Shown in pieces: positions 28,323 to 36,403 of a stretch of 64,000 bases of DNA. A model generated the notes under the pieces. The model had not been told where the DNA came from and searched no databases. It saw nothing but the letters and a program-made list of their open reading frames with translations. Origin of the DNA: Caulobacteraceae bacterium (GTDB taxonomy: Bacteria; Pseudomonadota; Alphaproteobacteria; Caulobacterales; Caulobacteraceae); NCBI GenBank assembly GCA_947476325.1, contig CANJPZ010000001.1, positions 266,021-330,020 of the forward strand, given 5' to 3'. The first letter of the stretch is position 1; each line of letters starts with the position of its first letter. A program made the translations under genes and the position numbers.

Positions 28323-30112
28323 CAGAACGACTCGGCCGGAAGCGCCATCATCGCCGCCGCGCCGGTCTTGAGCTTGGCCAGATGCATGGCGCCTTCAGGC
28401 GCAATCCGCTCAAGGAAATAGCGACCCGTCGTTATTTTGCCTTCAAGGAATGGGGTGGTTTCACCGGCTGCGATCCGGGCGTGGGCGGCCTTCACGGACC
28501 TGGTCCAGATGAAGGTCAGGGCGGCCAGCGCGACAAGGCGAAGATAGTCCGTGCTGACTGCGCCGGCGTTATCGGGGTTGGCCATGGCGTTCTGCATCAG
28601 CCAGCCCGTGGCTTCCTGTAGACGGTCCCGAGCTGTATTCAGCGCCTCGACATAGGGTTTCATCGCGTCATCGCCATCGTTTTCGGCGGCGCAGGCGTTG
28701 AGTTCGGCGAGGAAAGCCATGGCGGCGCGCCCGCCTTTGGCCGGCAGTTTGCGGCCCACAAGGTCAAGAGCCTGGATGCCGTTTGTGCCCTCATAGATCA
28801 TGGCGATGCGTGAATCGCGCAGGTACTGGCTGGCCGGGAAGTGTTCTGTAAAACCGGATCCTCCATGCACCTGCATGCCCAGGGAGGCGACTTCGAAACC
28901 CTTGTCGGTCAGGTAGGCTTTGGTGACAGGCGTCAACAGTCCGACCAGATCCTCGGCCTTCTGCCGAACGGCCTCGTCTGGATGAACCCGCTCCAGGTCG
29001 CTTTGCAGGATCGTCCAGTAGAGCAGGCCGCGCATACCCTCGGTGGTCGCCTTGGCGTCCATCAGCATGCGCCGCACGTCAGGGTGGACGATGATTGGAT
29101 CGGCGGGTCCATCGGGGTTTTTGGGGCCGGTCAGCGAGCGACCCTGCAGACGGTCTTTGGCGAAGGCGACGGCGGCTTGATAGGCGGCTTCGGCCTGGGA
29201 CAGTCCCTGCAGGCCGACATAGAGCCGGGCTTCATTCATCATGATGAACATGATTTTCAGGCCGCTATGTTCTTCACCGATCAGGTAGCCGACCGCGTCG
29301 TCATAGGCCATGACGCAGGTCGCGTTGCCGTGGATGCCCATTTTCTCTTCGAGGCCGGCGCATTTGACGCCCTCGTTGCGCGGTCCGACCTCGCCGTCAG
29401 CGGTGGGCAGGAATTTCGGCACGATGAACAGGCTGATGCCTTTGACACCGGCGGGCGCCCCCTCGATCCGGGCCAGCACTAGGTGGACGATATTTTCGGT
29501 CAGGTCATGCTCGCCGCCGGAGATCCAGATTTTCTGGCCGGTAATCCTGTAAGTCCCGTCGGCTTGAGGAGCTGCCTTGGTGCGCAGCAGGCCCAGGTCC
29601 GTTCCGCAATGCGGTTCGGTCAGGTTCATGGTGCCGGTCCACTGGCCGCTGGCCAGCTTCGCGCAATAGATCTTTTTCTGTTCGTTGCTACCCCGGGCGT
29701 GAATGGCTGAATAGTTGCCGTGGGTCAGGCCGGGGTACATGGAAAAGGCCATGTTCGCCGACGATGAAGCTTCGGAATAGGCGACATTGACCACCGCCGG
29801 CAGGCCCTGACCGCCAAATTCCGGGTCTGCCGCCAGCGCCGGAAATCCGCTTTCGACCATCTGGAGATAGGCGTCCTGGAAGCCGTCCGGCGTTGTGACC
29901 GTATTGTCCTGACGCCAGGTGCAGCCCTGCTTGTCGCCGACCTTGTTCAGAGGGGCGAGCACACCTTCGCAGAACTTGGCGCCCTCCTCGACGATCTGTT
30001 CGATCACATCGAAAGGTGCATCCGCAAATCCGGGCAGATTGGCGTAGGCTTCGATCCCCAACACGTCCTTGAGGACAAACAGCTGATCAGTTGTCGGGGC
30101 CTTGTAAGCCAT
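28322..30112 (-). CDS. Acyl-CoA dehydrogenase, long form
   Basis: FAD-dependent acyl-CoA oxidation, 596 residues with the extra C-terminal domain of the larger subgroup that also includes DmdC-like enzymes. Motifs are TEPHCGTDLGLLRTKA, the flavin-site IWISGGEHDLTENIVHLVLAR, and the catalytic Glu region MIYEGTNGIQALDLVGRKL. It overlaps the end of the MerR gene by 26 bases and leads into osmC. Substrate chain length cannot be read from the sequence. Confidence 0.92.
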   Translation of the reverse strand: MAYKAPTTDQLFVLKDVLGIEAYANLPGFADAPFDVIEQIVEEGAKFCEGVLAPLNKVGDKQGCTWRQDNTVTTPDGFQDAYLQMVESGFPALAADPEFGGQGLPAVVNVAYSEASSSANMAFSMYPGLTHGNYSAIHARGSNEQKKIYCAKLASGQWTGTMNLTEPHCGTDLGLLRTKAAPQADGTYRITGQKIWISGGEHDLTENIVHLVLARIEGAPAGVKGISLFIVPKFLPTADGEVGPRNEGVKCAGLEEKMGIHGNATCVMAYDDAVGYLIGEEHSGLKIMFIMMNEARLYVGLQGLSQAEAAYQAAVAFAKDRLQGRSLTGPKNPDGPADPIIVHPDVRRMLMDAKATTEGMRGLLYWTILQSDLERVHPDEAVRQKAEDLVGLLTPVTKAYLTDKGFEVASLGMQVHGGSGFTEHFPASQYLRDSRIAMIYEGTNGIQALDLVGRKLPAKGGRAAMAFLAELNACAAENDGDDAMKPYVEALNTARDRLQEATGWLMQNAMANPDNAGAVSTDYLRLVALAALTFIWTRSVKAAHARIAAGETTPFLEGKITTGRYFLERIAPEGAMHLAKLKTGAAAMMALPAESF

Positions 30113-30554
30113 CGGTGGTATCTCCGGAGGGTTTGGACGAAACAGCGCCGATGGCGCTCTTCAACAGGTCGGGTCGAAGTTCGCCAAGGCGTGTCTCGAT
30201 GGCGGACAGGGCGGTGCGAAGGCCATCGATGGCCAACTGGATGTCGAGCCTTTGCGCCTCCAGCTCGACGATGCGCTTGCGAAATTTGGTGACGGAAGCG
30301 GCCATCTGCGTGGCGTGGATGTCGTCCTCGTCATAGAGGTCGAGCATGTCGCGAATTTCAGCGAGGCTGAACCCGACCCGCTTGCCACGCTGAATGAGCA
30401 GCAGCCGCGCCCGGTCGCGCGGCGAATAGACCCGGTTCATGCCATTGCGACCGGGATTCAGAAGGCCCTTGTCTTCATAGAAGCGCAAGGCTCTCGGCGT
30501 GACGGCAAACTCGCGGCACAACTGGCGAATCGTGAAGGTTCGATCGGAATTCAT
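30087..30554 (-). CDS. MerR family regulator (LiuR-like)
   Basis: A 155-residue regulator. The N-terminal winged helix reads FTIRQLCREFAVTPRALRFYEDKGLL, followed by a coiled-coil dimer helix. There are no metal-binding Cys, as in MerR proteins that control fatty-acid or branched-chain acyl-CoA genes. It heads the operon with the acyl-CoA dehydrogenase and osmC. A TACGT-type palindrome 48 bases upstream is a probable autoregulatory operator. Confidence 0.88.
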   Translation of the reverse strand: MNSDRTFTIRQLCREFAVTPRALRFYEDKGLLNPGRNGMNRVYSPRDRARLLLIQRGKRVGFSLAEIRDMLDLYDEDDIHATQMAASVTKFRKRIVELEAQRLDIQLAIDGLRTALSAIETRLGELRPDLLKSAIGAVSSKPSGDTTDGLQGPDN

Positions 30555-30601
30555 TCGGGGTCCGCGAGTCGATCAACGGAGATGTGCCGATTTACATTCC
30601 C

Positions 30602-30617
30602 TTTACGTAAACGTCAA
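30602..30617 (-). promoter_or_regulatory. Probable MerR/LiuR operator and -35 region
   Basis: On the minus strand TTGACGTTTACGTAAA is a near-perfect palindrome (7-base arms, one mismatch, 2-base centre). TTGACG also works as a -35, with TAAATC 17 bases further as -10, placing the site over the promoter of the MerR operon. The shape fits my memory of LiuR sites. Confidence 0.6.
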
Positions 30618-30668
30618 TCGGGACGGAGGCATCGCGACCCCCGTCCCGATGACGGAATTCAGACCAGC

Positions 30669-31154
30669 CTAACGGCCGGTGGGCCGCAGGAACGAAGCGC
30701 TGACATAGCCGGTCTGACCGCCGGCGTAGCGGACTCGAGCCCAGCTTCCGGAATAGCTGGTGACCTGCACCCGTTCCCCCGGCGCCAGACGGCTGACGCG
30801 TGCAGCGTTGCTGCCGGGCGCCGAGCGGACATTCACGCTGGCGGTGGTGACGTACTGTCCGAGCGCGTGACGGGCGGCAGCATCGCGTTGCTGCTTGCAA
30901 CCGACATACGAGCCCGCGGCGGCGCCGGCCAGGGCTCCCACCACGGGCGCATTCTTGCCCTTGGAGACATTGTTGCCGACGATTGCGCCGGCGATGCCGC
31001 CGATGACGGCGCCGGTGGCCTGACGATTGCCGGAAGCGTCGCAGTTGACGATTGAGCCGGGACCGGAACCGGTCTGGCCGGCAAAGGCGGGGGCGGCGCT
31101 CAGGGCGGCGGCGATCAGCAGGCCCGCGCTGGCGGTCGAAATGAACTTGTGCAT
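30669..31154 (-). CDS. Secreted SH3-domain protein with glycine zipper
   Basis: A 161-residue exported protein. The signal peptide ends around APAFA-GQ (residue ~25). A glycine-rich zipper follows (GAVIGGIAGAIVGNNVSKG and VVGALAGAAAGSYVGC), then a bacterial SH3 domain (VNVRSAPGSNAARVSRLAPG to GYVSASFLRPTGR). It probably sits in the envelope and binds peptidoglycan or a protein partner. The start has GAAGGAG upstream. It follows lysK on the same strand but has its own leader of ~80 bases. Confidence 0.85.
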   Translation of the reverse strand: MHKFISTASAGLLIAAALSAAPAFAGQTGSGPGSIVNCDASGNRQATGAVIGGIAGAIVGNNVSKGKNAPVVGALAGAAAGSYVGCKQQRDAAARHALGQYVTTASVNVRSAPGSNAARVSRLAPGERVQVTSYSGSWARVRYAGGQTGYVSASFLRPTGR

Positions 31155-31237
31155 GGAAAATTCTCCTTCGAAGTCTGAGGTTCGAACCCTAGCTTCGCCA
31201 TGCTGAACGCATGAGGAGGAAATTCGTCATCTCCTGT

Positions 31238-32893
31238 TCATCCGATTTTTTCTTCGATCAGGGCGATCGTTTGCGCCAGACCGAATATGGCGGCGAAGGA
31301 TCCGAACCGAGGTCCGGTCGATTGACCCAGCAGAACTTCATAAAGGGCGGTGAACCAGGCGCGCAACGGCTCAAAGCCGGCGTCCTTGCCCGCCGCATAG
31401 ACCTCGTTCTGGATCATCTCGGCGTCGCGGCAGTCCGCCGGCAGAGCTTTCAGGCGTGACAGCAGATCGTTCATCGCGGCTCGCTCGACGTCGCTGGGCA
31501 CCCGGAACGCCTTGGCCGGTTTCACGAAGTCCTCGTAATAGTGGATAGCGTAGTCGGCCAGCCGGTCGAGCAGGGGGTAGTCCCTTGCCGTCGCGCCCGG
31601 GATGTACTGCGACAGGAACCCCCACAGGATCGTCTTGTCCGACGCATTGGCCGCCGAGACCAGATTCAGCATCAGTGAGAATGACACCGGAGAGCCGGCC
31701 TGAGGCGGCTGACCGGCGTGTACATGCCAGACGGGATTGTCCAGCCGCTTCGGCGGTTCCTGACCCTGATAGCCGTCCAGGTGCTGAAGATACTCGTCCG
31801 TCGCCTTCGGGATGACGTCGAAATACAGCTTCTTGGCCGACTTGGGCGACGTGAACATGTAGTAAGCTAGGCTCTCCGGCGCGCCGTAGCGCAGCCAGTC
31901 TTCCATGGTCAGGCCGTTGCCCTTGGACTTGGAAATCTTCTGGTTGTTCTCGTCCATGAACAGTTCGTAGTGGAAGGCCTCGGGCGGCGTTCCGCCCAGC
32001 ACCTTGCAGACCTGGTTGGACAGGTGGACGGAATCAATCAGATCCTTTCCGGACATCTCGTAGTCGACATTTAACGCGGTCCAGCGGGTTGCCCAGTCCG
32101 GACGCCATTGCATCTTGATGGCGCCGCCCGTCACCGGGACCTCGGTCAAGGCCCCGTCCTCGTCGGTGAAGATGATGGTCCCCCGGTCAAGGTGGCGCTC
32201 AAGCGTTGGGACCTGCAGCACACGGCCGGTTTTGGGGCTGATCGGCAGGAACGGCGAGTAGGTGGCCCGGCGTTCGGGGCCGAGCGACGGCAGCATCACC
32301 TTCTGGATGGCGTCGAAACGTTCCAGGGCGCGCAGCAGGACGGCGTCGAAGCGTCCGGATCGATAGCAATCGGTTGACGACATGAACTCGTAGTCAAAAC
32401 CGAACCCATCGAGAAAGGTGCGCAGCCGGGCGTTGTTGTGAGCGCCGAAGCTGTCGTACTCGCCGAACGGATCGCGCACCGAAGTGACCGGCTTGTCGCG
32501 GTCTTCCTCCAGGATGTGCTGGTTGGGCACATTGGTGGGAATCTTGCGAAGTCCGTCCATGTCGTCGGAAAACACGATCAGCCGGGTAGGGATTGCATCG
32601 TTGGTCAGGGCGCGGAAAGCGCTGCGCACCATGGTCGGCCGCGCGACTTCGCCAAAAGTGCCCATGTGCGGCAGGCCCGAGGCGCCGTATCCGCATTGAA
32701 AGACGACCGGTCGTGAAAGGGCTTCGAAGGTTCTGACGGCTTCGTCAGCCTTGCCTGAATCGATCAGGGTGAGGGCCAGATCGCGCTCTGAATCAGTCAG
32801 GCGAAGACGAAGGACGCGGGCCAGCAGGCCGCGCGCCTGTTCGAACGGCCAGGCTCTGGCGTCGCGGGCGAGGGGGGAAAGACCTTGAAACAT
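31238..32893 (-). CDS. lysK: Lysyl-tRNA synthetase, class I
   Basis: Charges tRNA-Lys. This is the class I form typical of archaea and many alphaproteobacteria, not the class II LysS. About 551 residues. The HIGH-like motif lies in YGASGLPHMGTFGEV and KMSKS appears as KISKSKGNG. ATG 32893 was chosen; a TTG at 32929 would add 12 Pro/Ala-rich residues. It lies downstream of the thioesterase genes on the same strand. Confidence 0.95.
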   Translation of the reverse strand: MFQGLSPLARDARAWPFEQARGLLARVLRLRLTDSERDLALTLIDSGKADEAVRTFEALSRPVVFQCGYGASGLPHMGTFGEVARPTMVRSAFRALTNDAIPTRLIVFSDDMDGLRKIPTNVPNQHILEEDRDKPVTSVRDPFGEYDSFGAHNNARLRTFLDGFGFDYEFMSSTDCYRSGRFDAVLLRALERFDAIQKVMLPSLGPERRATYSPFLPISPKTGRVLQVPTLERHLDRGTIIFTDEDGALTEVPVTGGAIKMQWRPDWATRWTALNVDYEMSGKDLIDSVHLSNQVCKVLGGTPPEAFHYELFMDENNQKISKSKGNGLTMEDWLRYGAPESLAYYMFTSPKSAKKLYFDVIPKATDEYLQHLDGYQGQEPPKRLDNPVWHVHAGQPPQAGSPVSFSLMLNLVSAANASDKTILWGFLSQYIPGATARDYPLLDRLADYAIHYYEDFVKPAKAFRVPSDVERAAMNDLLSRLKALPADCRDAEMIQNEVYAAGKDAGFEPLRAWFTALYEVLLGQSTGPRFGSFAAIFGLAQTIALIEEKIG

Positions 32894-32944
32894 GGGCGAG
32901 GCGGTAACCGGCGCCGGGCCCGGGGTCAATCTTGACGGCTTTTC

Positions 32945-33361
32945 CTAGGGCGCGTCGCCAACGAGGAATCGGCCCTGCAGCAGGGCGATCGGCGTGCGGC
33001 TTTCGTCCTGCCAGGCCTCGACATGCACATTGGCGATGTTGCGGCCAAGTCGCTTGAAATCAGCTCGGGCAAAGATTTCCTTTGGCCGGCCCGGCCGCAA
33101 ATACTCGACGGTCACCCCGATGGTCAGGGGCGCGTGCCCGTCCACGGCGCGCAGGCGCAGGCTAATCAGGGCTGTGATTTCGAGAAAGGCCCCTATCGCG
33201 CCGCCGTGTAATGCGGGCAGTTTGGTATTGCCCACCAACTCTTCGCGGAACGGCATGCGCGTGATCAACTCATCGCCCGCAAGATCTCCCGCAACGCCCA
33301 GCAGCCCGGCGTAAGGCATGGCCGCCAGCGCCGCGGTCAGTCTGTCATGCGCCCCACTCAT
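32945..33361 (-). CDS. PaaI-type hotdog thioesterase A
   Basis: A 138-residue single hotdog domain, probably an acyl-CoA thioesterase. The central helix motif is LHGGAIGAFLEITALISL, followed by VTVEYLRPGRPKEIFARA. It overlaps the neighbouring paralogue by 4 bases (ATGA), indicating a tandem operon. The substrate is unknown; the duplication suggests a heterodimer or different chain-length ranges. Confidence 0.85.
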   Translation of the reverse strand: MSGAHDRLTAALAAMPYAGLLGVAGDLAGDELITRMPFREELVGNTKLPALHGGAIGAFLEITALISLRLRAVDGHAPLTIGVTVEYLRPGRPKEIFARADFKRLGRNIANVHVEAWQDESRTPIALLQGRFLVGDAP

Positions 33362-33813
33362 CGGCCGGCAGTCCGCAGCGGCGTAAGAACAAAGGTCGCC
33401 TGGGCTGTCGCCACGGGATGATCTGGCGCCTCGTCCCAGGCGCTGGCGCGCACAAATGCGATCTGACGGGTAACTTTATAGCAATGGGCTTCGCCGGTGA
33501 CGGCGCGACCGGGTTCGGCCGGCCTCTGATAGTCGATTCGCAGATCGAGGGTGGCGCAGGACGCGGGTTTGCTCATCGCGGCCATGACCGCAAGGCCGCA
33601 CACGTGATCCAGCAGGGCGGTGACCGCGCCGCCGGAAATGACCCGGGTGTCGCTGTCGCCTTCCAGGTCCTCGCGCCACGGCAGGCGGATTACGCCCCTG
33701 CCGGGTTCAACTGATACGACTTCCATGCCCAGCAGGCGCGAGTGCGGCGTGCGACTGACAAACTCGCCGGTGCGCAGCCAGGCCAGCATCATCGGTTCGA
33801 TCGGTGAATTCAT
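33358..33813 (-). CDS. PaaI-type hotdog thioesterase B
   Basis: A 151-residue hotdog protein paralogous to the gene just downstream. It has ISGGAVTALLDHVCGLAVMAA as its central helix and LDLRIDYQRPAEPGRAVTGEA as the following strand. Start and stop overlap its neighbours by 4 bases on both sides, since a degraded third copy ends at its ATG. It is likely a thioesterase of unknown acyl specificity. Confidence 0.85.
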   Translation of the reverse strand: MNSPIEPMMLAWLRTGEFVSRTPHSRLLGMEVVSVEPGRGVIRLPWREDLEGDSDTRVISGGAVTALLDHVCGLAVMAAMSKPASCATLDLRIDYQRPAEPGRAVTGEAHCYKVTRQIAFVRASAWDEAPDHPVATAQATFVLTPLRTAGR

Positions 33814-34103
33814 GCCCTGGGATAAAGCACAAGCTGGGTGGAGCGAAAGAGCACGGCCGCCCCTTGCGAAATTTCATTGGCAATCCGGGCGTCCGGGACG
33901 TGGGTTGTCCGGCCGCCATGTTCCAGTCGGGCTGCGCAGATGACGGCTCGGCCCTCCTGCACATGTGATTTCGATTCGACCGTCGCAAAGCTCTTGGAGC
34001 CGCACGGCGCGGACCGCAGGGAGCCCACGTTGCTCGCCGAATCGCCGAGGGTCACAACCCTTCCGGCATGCAGATATCTGTTCAACGGCCTGGGGCTGTA
34101 GGT
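33810..34103 (-). pseudogene. Remnant of a third hotdog thioesterase
   Basis: The frame ending at 33810 retains hotdog features: RPLNRYLHAGRVVTLGDSAS resembles the start of the central helix, FATVESKS the following strand, and LEHGGRTTHVPDARIANE then FRSTQLVLYPRA the last strands. The N-terminal strand is absent, and several residues are missing between VESKSHV and QEGRAV. The stop overlaps the next ATG (ATGA) as in an intact operon. I read it as a decayed first gene of a thioesterase trio. A short but functional protein (112 codons from 34148) is the alternative. Confidence 0.5.
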
Positions 34104-34234
34104 CACGGCTGGCCGGGCGTGAACGACGCTCGAGCGATCTCCAGCCATTCAACGCCGGGCAGGCCTGGCAGTCAGCCCAAAAACGCTGGCTGTTTTGGGG
34201 GCGCCGGTCATGGTCCGGCATTGCCCCTGACTTT

Positions 34235-34269
34235 GCGGGCACGGGCAAGGCATGTTTGCCCGTGCCCGC
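34235..34269. repeat. Perfect 14-bp stem-loop
   Basis: GCGGGCACGGGCAA pairs perfectly with TTGCCCGTGCCCGC around a 7-base loop. It lies about 280 bases before the OmpA start and 130 bases from the thioesterase remnant. It could be a terminator for an unrecognised transcript or a stable RNA element; a T-rich stretch (aatttgttt) follows on the plus strand. Confidence 0.6.
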
Positions 34270-34490
34270 CACAATTTGTTTCAGTTGCGGAGCGCCGCGC
34301 AGATGTGCGACGTTTAACCTAGGTGAGCGGCCCCAAGGGCGGATAAAGGCGGGAATTCGGCAAATTTGCCACGGTTCTATTGTTCCGTGGAAATACGGTT
34401 GAAGCCCAGCCTGTCTTTCGTTAGCTTGAGCCGGTCTGTGGCTGGAAAAAAAGACAGAGTGTGGCGTTGCTGACACTTTCGGGATATTCC

Positions 34491-34507
34491 AGTGTTGATA
34501 TAACACT
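34491..34507. promoter_or_regulatory. Palindrome in the OmpA leader
   Basis: AGTGTT-GATAT-AACACT is a perfect 6-bp inverted repeat 46 bases before the OmpA ATG, where an operator or promoter would lie. The binding protein is unknown. Confidence 0.4.
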
Positions 34508-34552
34508 GCTCGGCCGACCTGGTCGTGTAGAGGGCAAGAGAGGGCTCTTGAT

Positions 34553-36298
34553 ATGAAATTCAAACTCATGGCGGGGGCTGCCGCCGCGGCGTTCATGGCC
34601 GCAACGGCCGCTCATGCGGCGGATGGCTGGTACGCTGCCTTCGATCTCGGTAGTGACAATCCGGGCCCCTGGAAGGGCCGGGAAACCCGTTTGGCCGGTA
34701 CGGTCGTGCGGGACAACTCCACCACCTCGCTGGCCAATATTATCATTAAGGACAACAATCAGTCCGGCGGTATCATCGACTGCAACACTTCAGCAATTAG
34801 CGGAACCGCGGTGCAAACCGCGCTGGGTACCCGTGCGGCAGTCGCGGCGAATGGCGCGACGGTCTCGGGCTCGAACCCGGCCACTCCGAACGCGGATGGT
34901 GCCGTCGTCACCACCGCCCAGGCCCAGGCCCAGTGCACCAACGTGCCGGCCTTCCTCACTGGCACGCGTCTGGTCTACCATTTTAATCTCGACAATGACT
35001 GGGTCGGATATGCGCGCCTTGGCCTCCGGGTCTCGCCGCACTTCCGGACCGAAGTTGAGCTCGGCAACCGCCACAACGACCTCGGCTCGGTGATCGGTCT
35101 GAAGAACCCGCAGGTCAACGCCGCGGTTCTTTCGCCTCGCAGCGTCATCGCCAACTCGGGCTGCTCTGCGCCGCCCTGCGGTCGTGATATCGCCGCTGGT
35201 GAAGTTTACGACTACCGCACCCTCGACAACGTCAAGGGCGATTGGAGCACCGTTTCCCTGCTGGGCAACGTTCTCTATGACTTCGCGCCCAACTCGCGCT
35301 TTGACCCGTTTGTTGGCGCTGGCCTCGGCCTGGCCTGGATGGACATTCAGGCTTCCGGTTCTTACCACGCGTCGGTGATGATCCCGGCCGCCGCAGGCTC
35401 CGCTCTGAGCGTTCAGGTCCTTCCGGTCGTGAATACCACGGTCACCAACACGTGCCCGTCCCCGACCTGCGTTGTTGGGCCCACGCCCAGCGTCCAGTTC
35501 GGTCCGAACCTGACCGGGTTCTACATGGACAGCAAGGATGTCGTGATCCAGTGGCAACTGCTGGCCGGCGTTTCGATGGCGGTCAACGATCGCATGAACA
35601 TCGACCTTACCTATCGCTACGCTCAGAACAGCCGCGCGGAAATGCTGGCGCCAGGCGTCTATTACACGCCCAACGCTGACGGCACCGGCAACATGACCAA
35701 GATCCCCTACAACTCGCAGGGCTTGGCTGCTCAGCAAGGTCCGGGCGCTTTCCTCGGCGCCATGAACGACCAGTCAATCACGCTGGGTCTGCGTTACGCG
35801 TTTGCTTCACCGCCGCCGCCGCCGCCGCCTCCCCCCCCGCCGCCGCCGCCTCCTCCCCCCCCGCCGCCGCCCCCGCCTCCTCCGCGGCCGGCGCCGCCTC
35901 CTCCGCCCCCCCCCCCGCCTCCGCCTCCGGTGGCCCGTCCGGCCCCGTCGCCGGCTCCGGTGGCCCGTGAGTTCATCGTGTACTTCCCGTTTGACCAGTT
36001 TGTGCTGACCACCGAAGCACAGAGCGTCGTCAAGCAAGCGGCCGATTACTCCAAGTCGGGTCAAGGCGCTTCGCGGGTCGTGGTTGTCGGTCACACCGAC
36101 AGCTCGGGCAGCACCGCCTATAACCAGAAGCTCTCTGAGAAGCGCGCCAAGGCCGTCGCCGACGGTCTGGTCACCGCCGGAGTGGCTCAGTCCAAGGTCC
36201 AGGTCGACTGGAAGGGCGAAGGCCAACTGGCCGTTCCCACCGGCGACGGTGTGAAAGAGCCTCTGAACCGTCGTGCGACCGTCTCGGTCAACTTCTAG
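34553..36298 (+). CDS. OmpA-family outer membrane protein with poly-proline linker
   Basis: A 581-residue outer membrane protein. A signal peptide (to about AAHA-AD, residue 22) is followed by a beta-barrel with long Asn/Thr/Ser loops containing Cys pairs (SGCSAPPCGR and TCPSPTCVVG). Next comes a proline linker of about 50 residues (DNA 35811-35950), then an OmpA-C domain (VYFPFDQFVLTTEA, VVVGHTDSSGS, LSEKRAKAVADGL, NRRATVSVNF) that binds peptidoglycan. The linker DNA contains C-runs of 8, 8 and 11 bases and is prone to slippage. A classic terminator follows. Confidence 0.92.
   Translation: MKFKLMAGAAAAAFMAATAAHAADGWYAAFDLGSDNPGPWKGRETRLAGTVVRDNSTTSLANIIIKDNNQSGGIIDCNTSAISGTAVQTALGTRAAVAANGATVSGSNPATPNADGAVVTTAQAQAQCTNVPAFLTGTRLVYHFNLDNDWVGYARLGLRVSPHFRTEVELGNRHNDLGSVIGLKNPQVNAAVLSPRSVIANSGCSAPPCGRDIAAGEVYDYRTLDNVKGDWSTVSLLGNVLYDFAPNSRFDPFVGAGLGLAWMDIQASGSYHASVMIPAAAGSALSVQVLPVVNTTVTNTCPSPTCVVGPTPSVQFGPNLTGFYMDSKDVVIQWQLLAGVSMAVNDRMNIDLTYRYAQNSRAEMLAPGVYYTPNADGTGNMTKIPYNSQGLAAQQGPGAFLGAMNDQSITLGLRYAFASPPPPPPPPPPPPPPPPPPPPPPPPPRPAPPPPPPPPPPPPVARPAPSPAPVAREFIVYFPFDQFVLTTEAQSVVKQAADYSKSGQGASRVVVVGHTDSSGSTAYNQKLSEKRAKAVADGLVTAGVAQSKVQVDWKGEGQLAVPTGDGVKEPLNRRATVSVNF
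35811..35934 (+). repeat. Low-complexity CCG/C-run tract encoding polyproline
   Basis: A nearly pure Pro-codon tract with homopolymer C runs at 35831-35838, 35855-35862 and 35906-35916 (11 bases). The frame is intact in this sequence, but gain or loss of one C would remove the OmpA-C domain. Confidence 0.9.
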
Positions 36299-36323
36299 AC
36301 CCGAGATTTAGCCAACAAAGTTT

Positions 36324-36355
36324 GAGCCCGGCCGAAAGGCCGGGCTCTTTCTTTT
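36324..36355 (+). terminator. Rho-independent terminator of the OmpA gene
   Basis: GAGCCCGGCC and GGCCGGGCTC form a 10-bp stem with a GAAA tetraloop, followed by TTTCTTTT. It lies 25 bases after the stop codon and is the clearest intrinsic terminator in the window. Confidence 0.93.
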
Positions 36356-36403
36356 GGGCCCTGCTTGTGGCGGCCCGAACCGGTCTGATGTACGAGCGCG
36401 GCC

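Larger units (their letters stand above)
34149..34552. other. Non-coding interval upstream of the OmpA gene
   Basis: About 400 bases with no gene I can support; the antisense frame crossing it has no ribosome site or domain. It contains a perfect 14-bp hairpin (34235-34269) and a small palindrome (34491-34507). It is presumably the OmpA promoter region. Confidence 0.55.

Noticed and set aside
33874-34596. 240-codon minus-strand ORF upstream of the OmpA gene
   Set aside because: Runs through the OmpA promoter and start and has no domain; the hotdog remnant lies in a different frame.
35811-35934. Repetitive tract considered as CRISPR or satellite array
   Set aside because: It is an in-frame polyproline linker without spacer structure.
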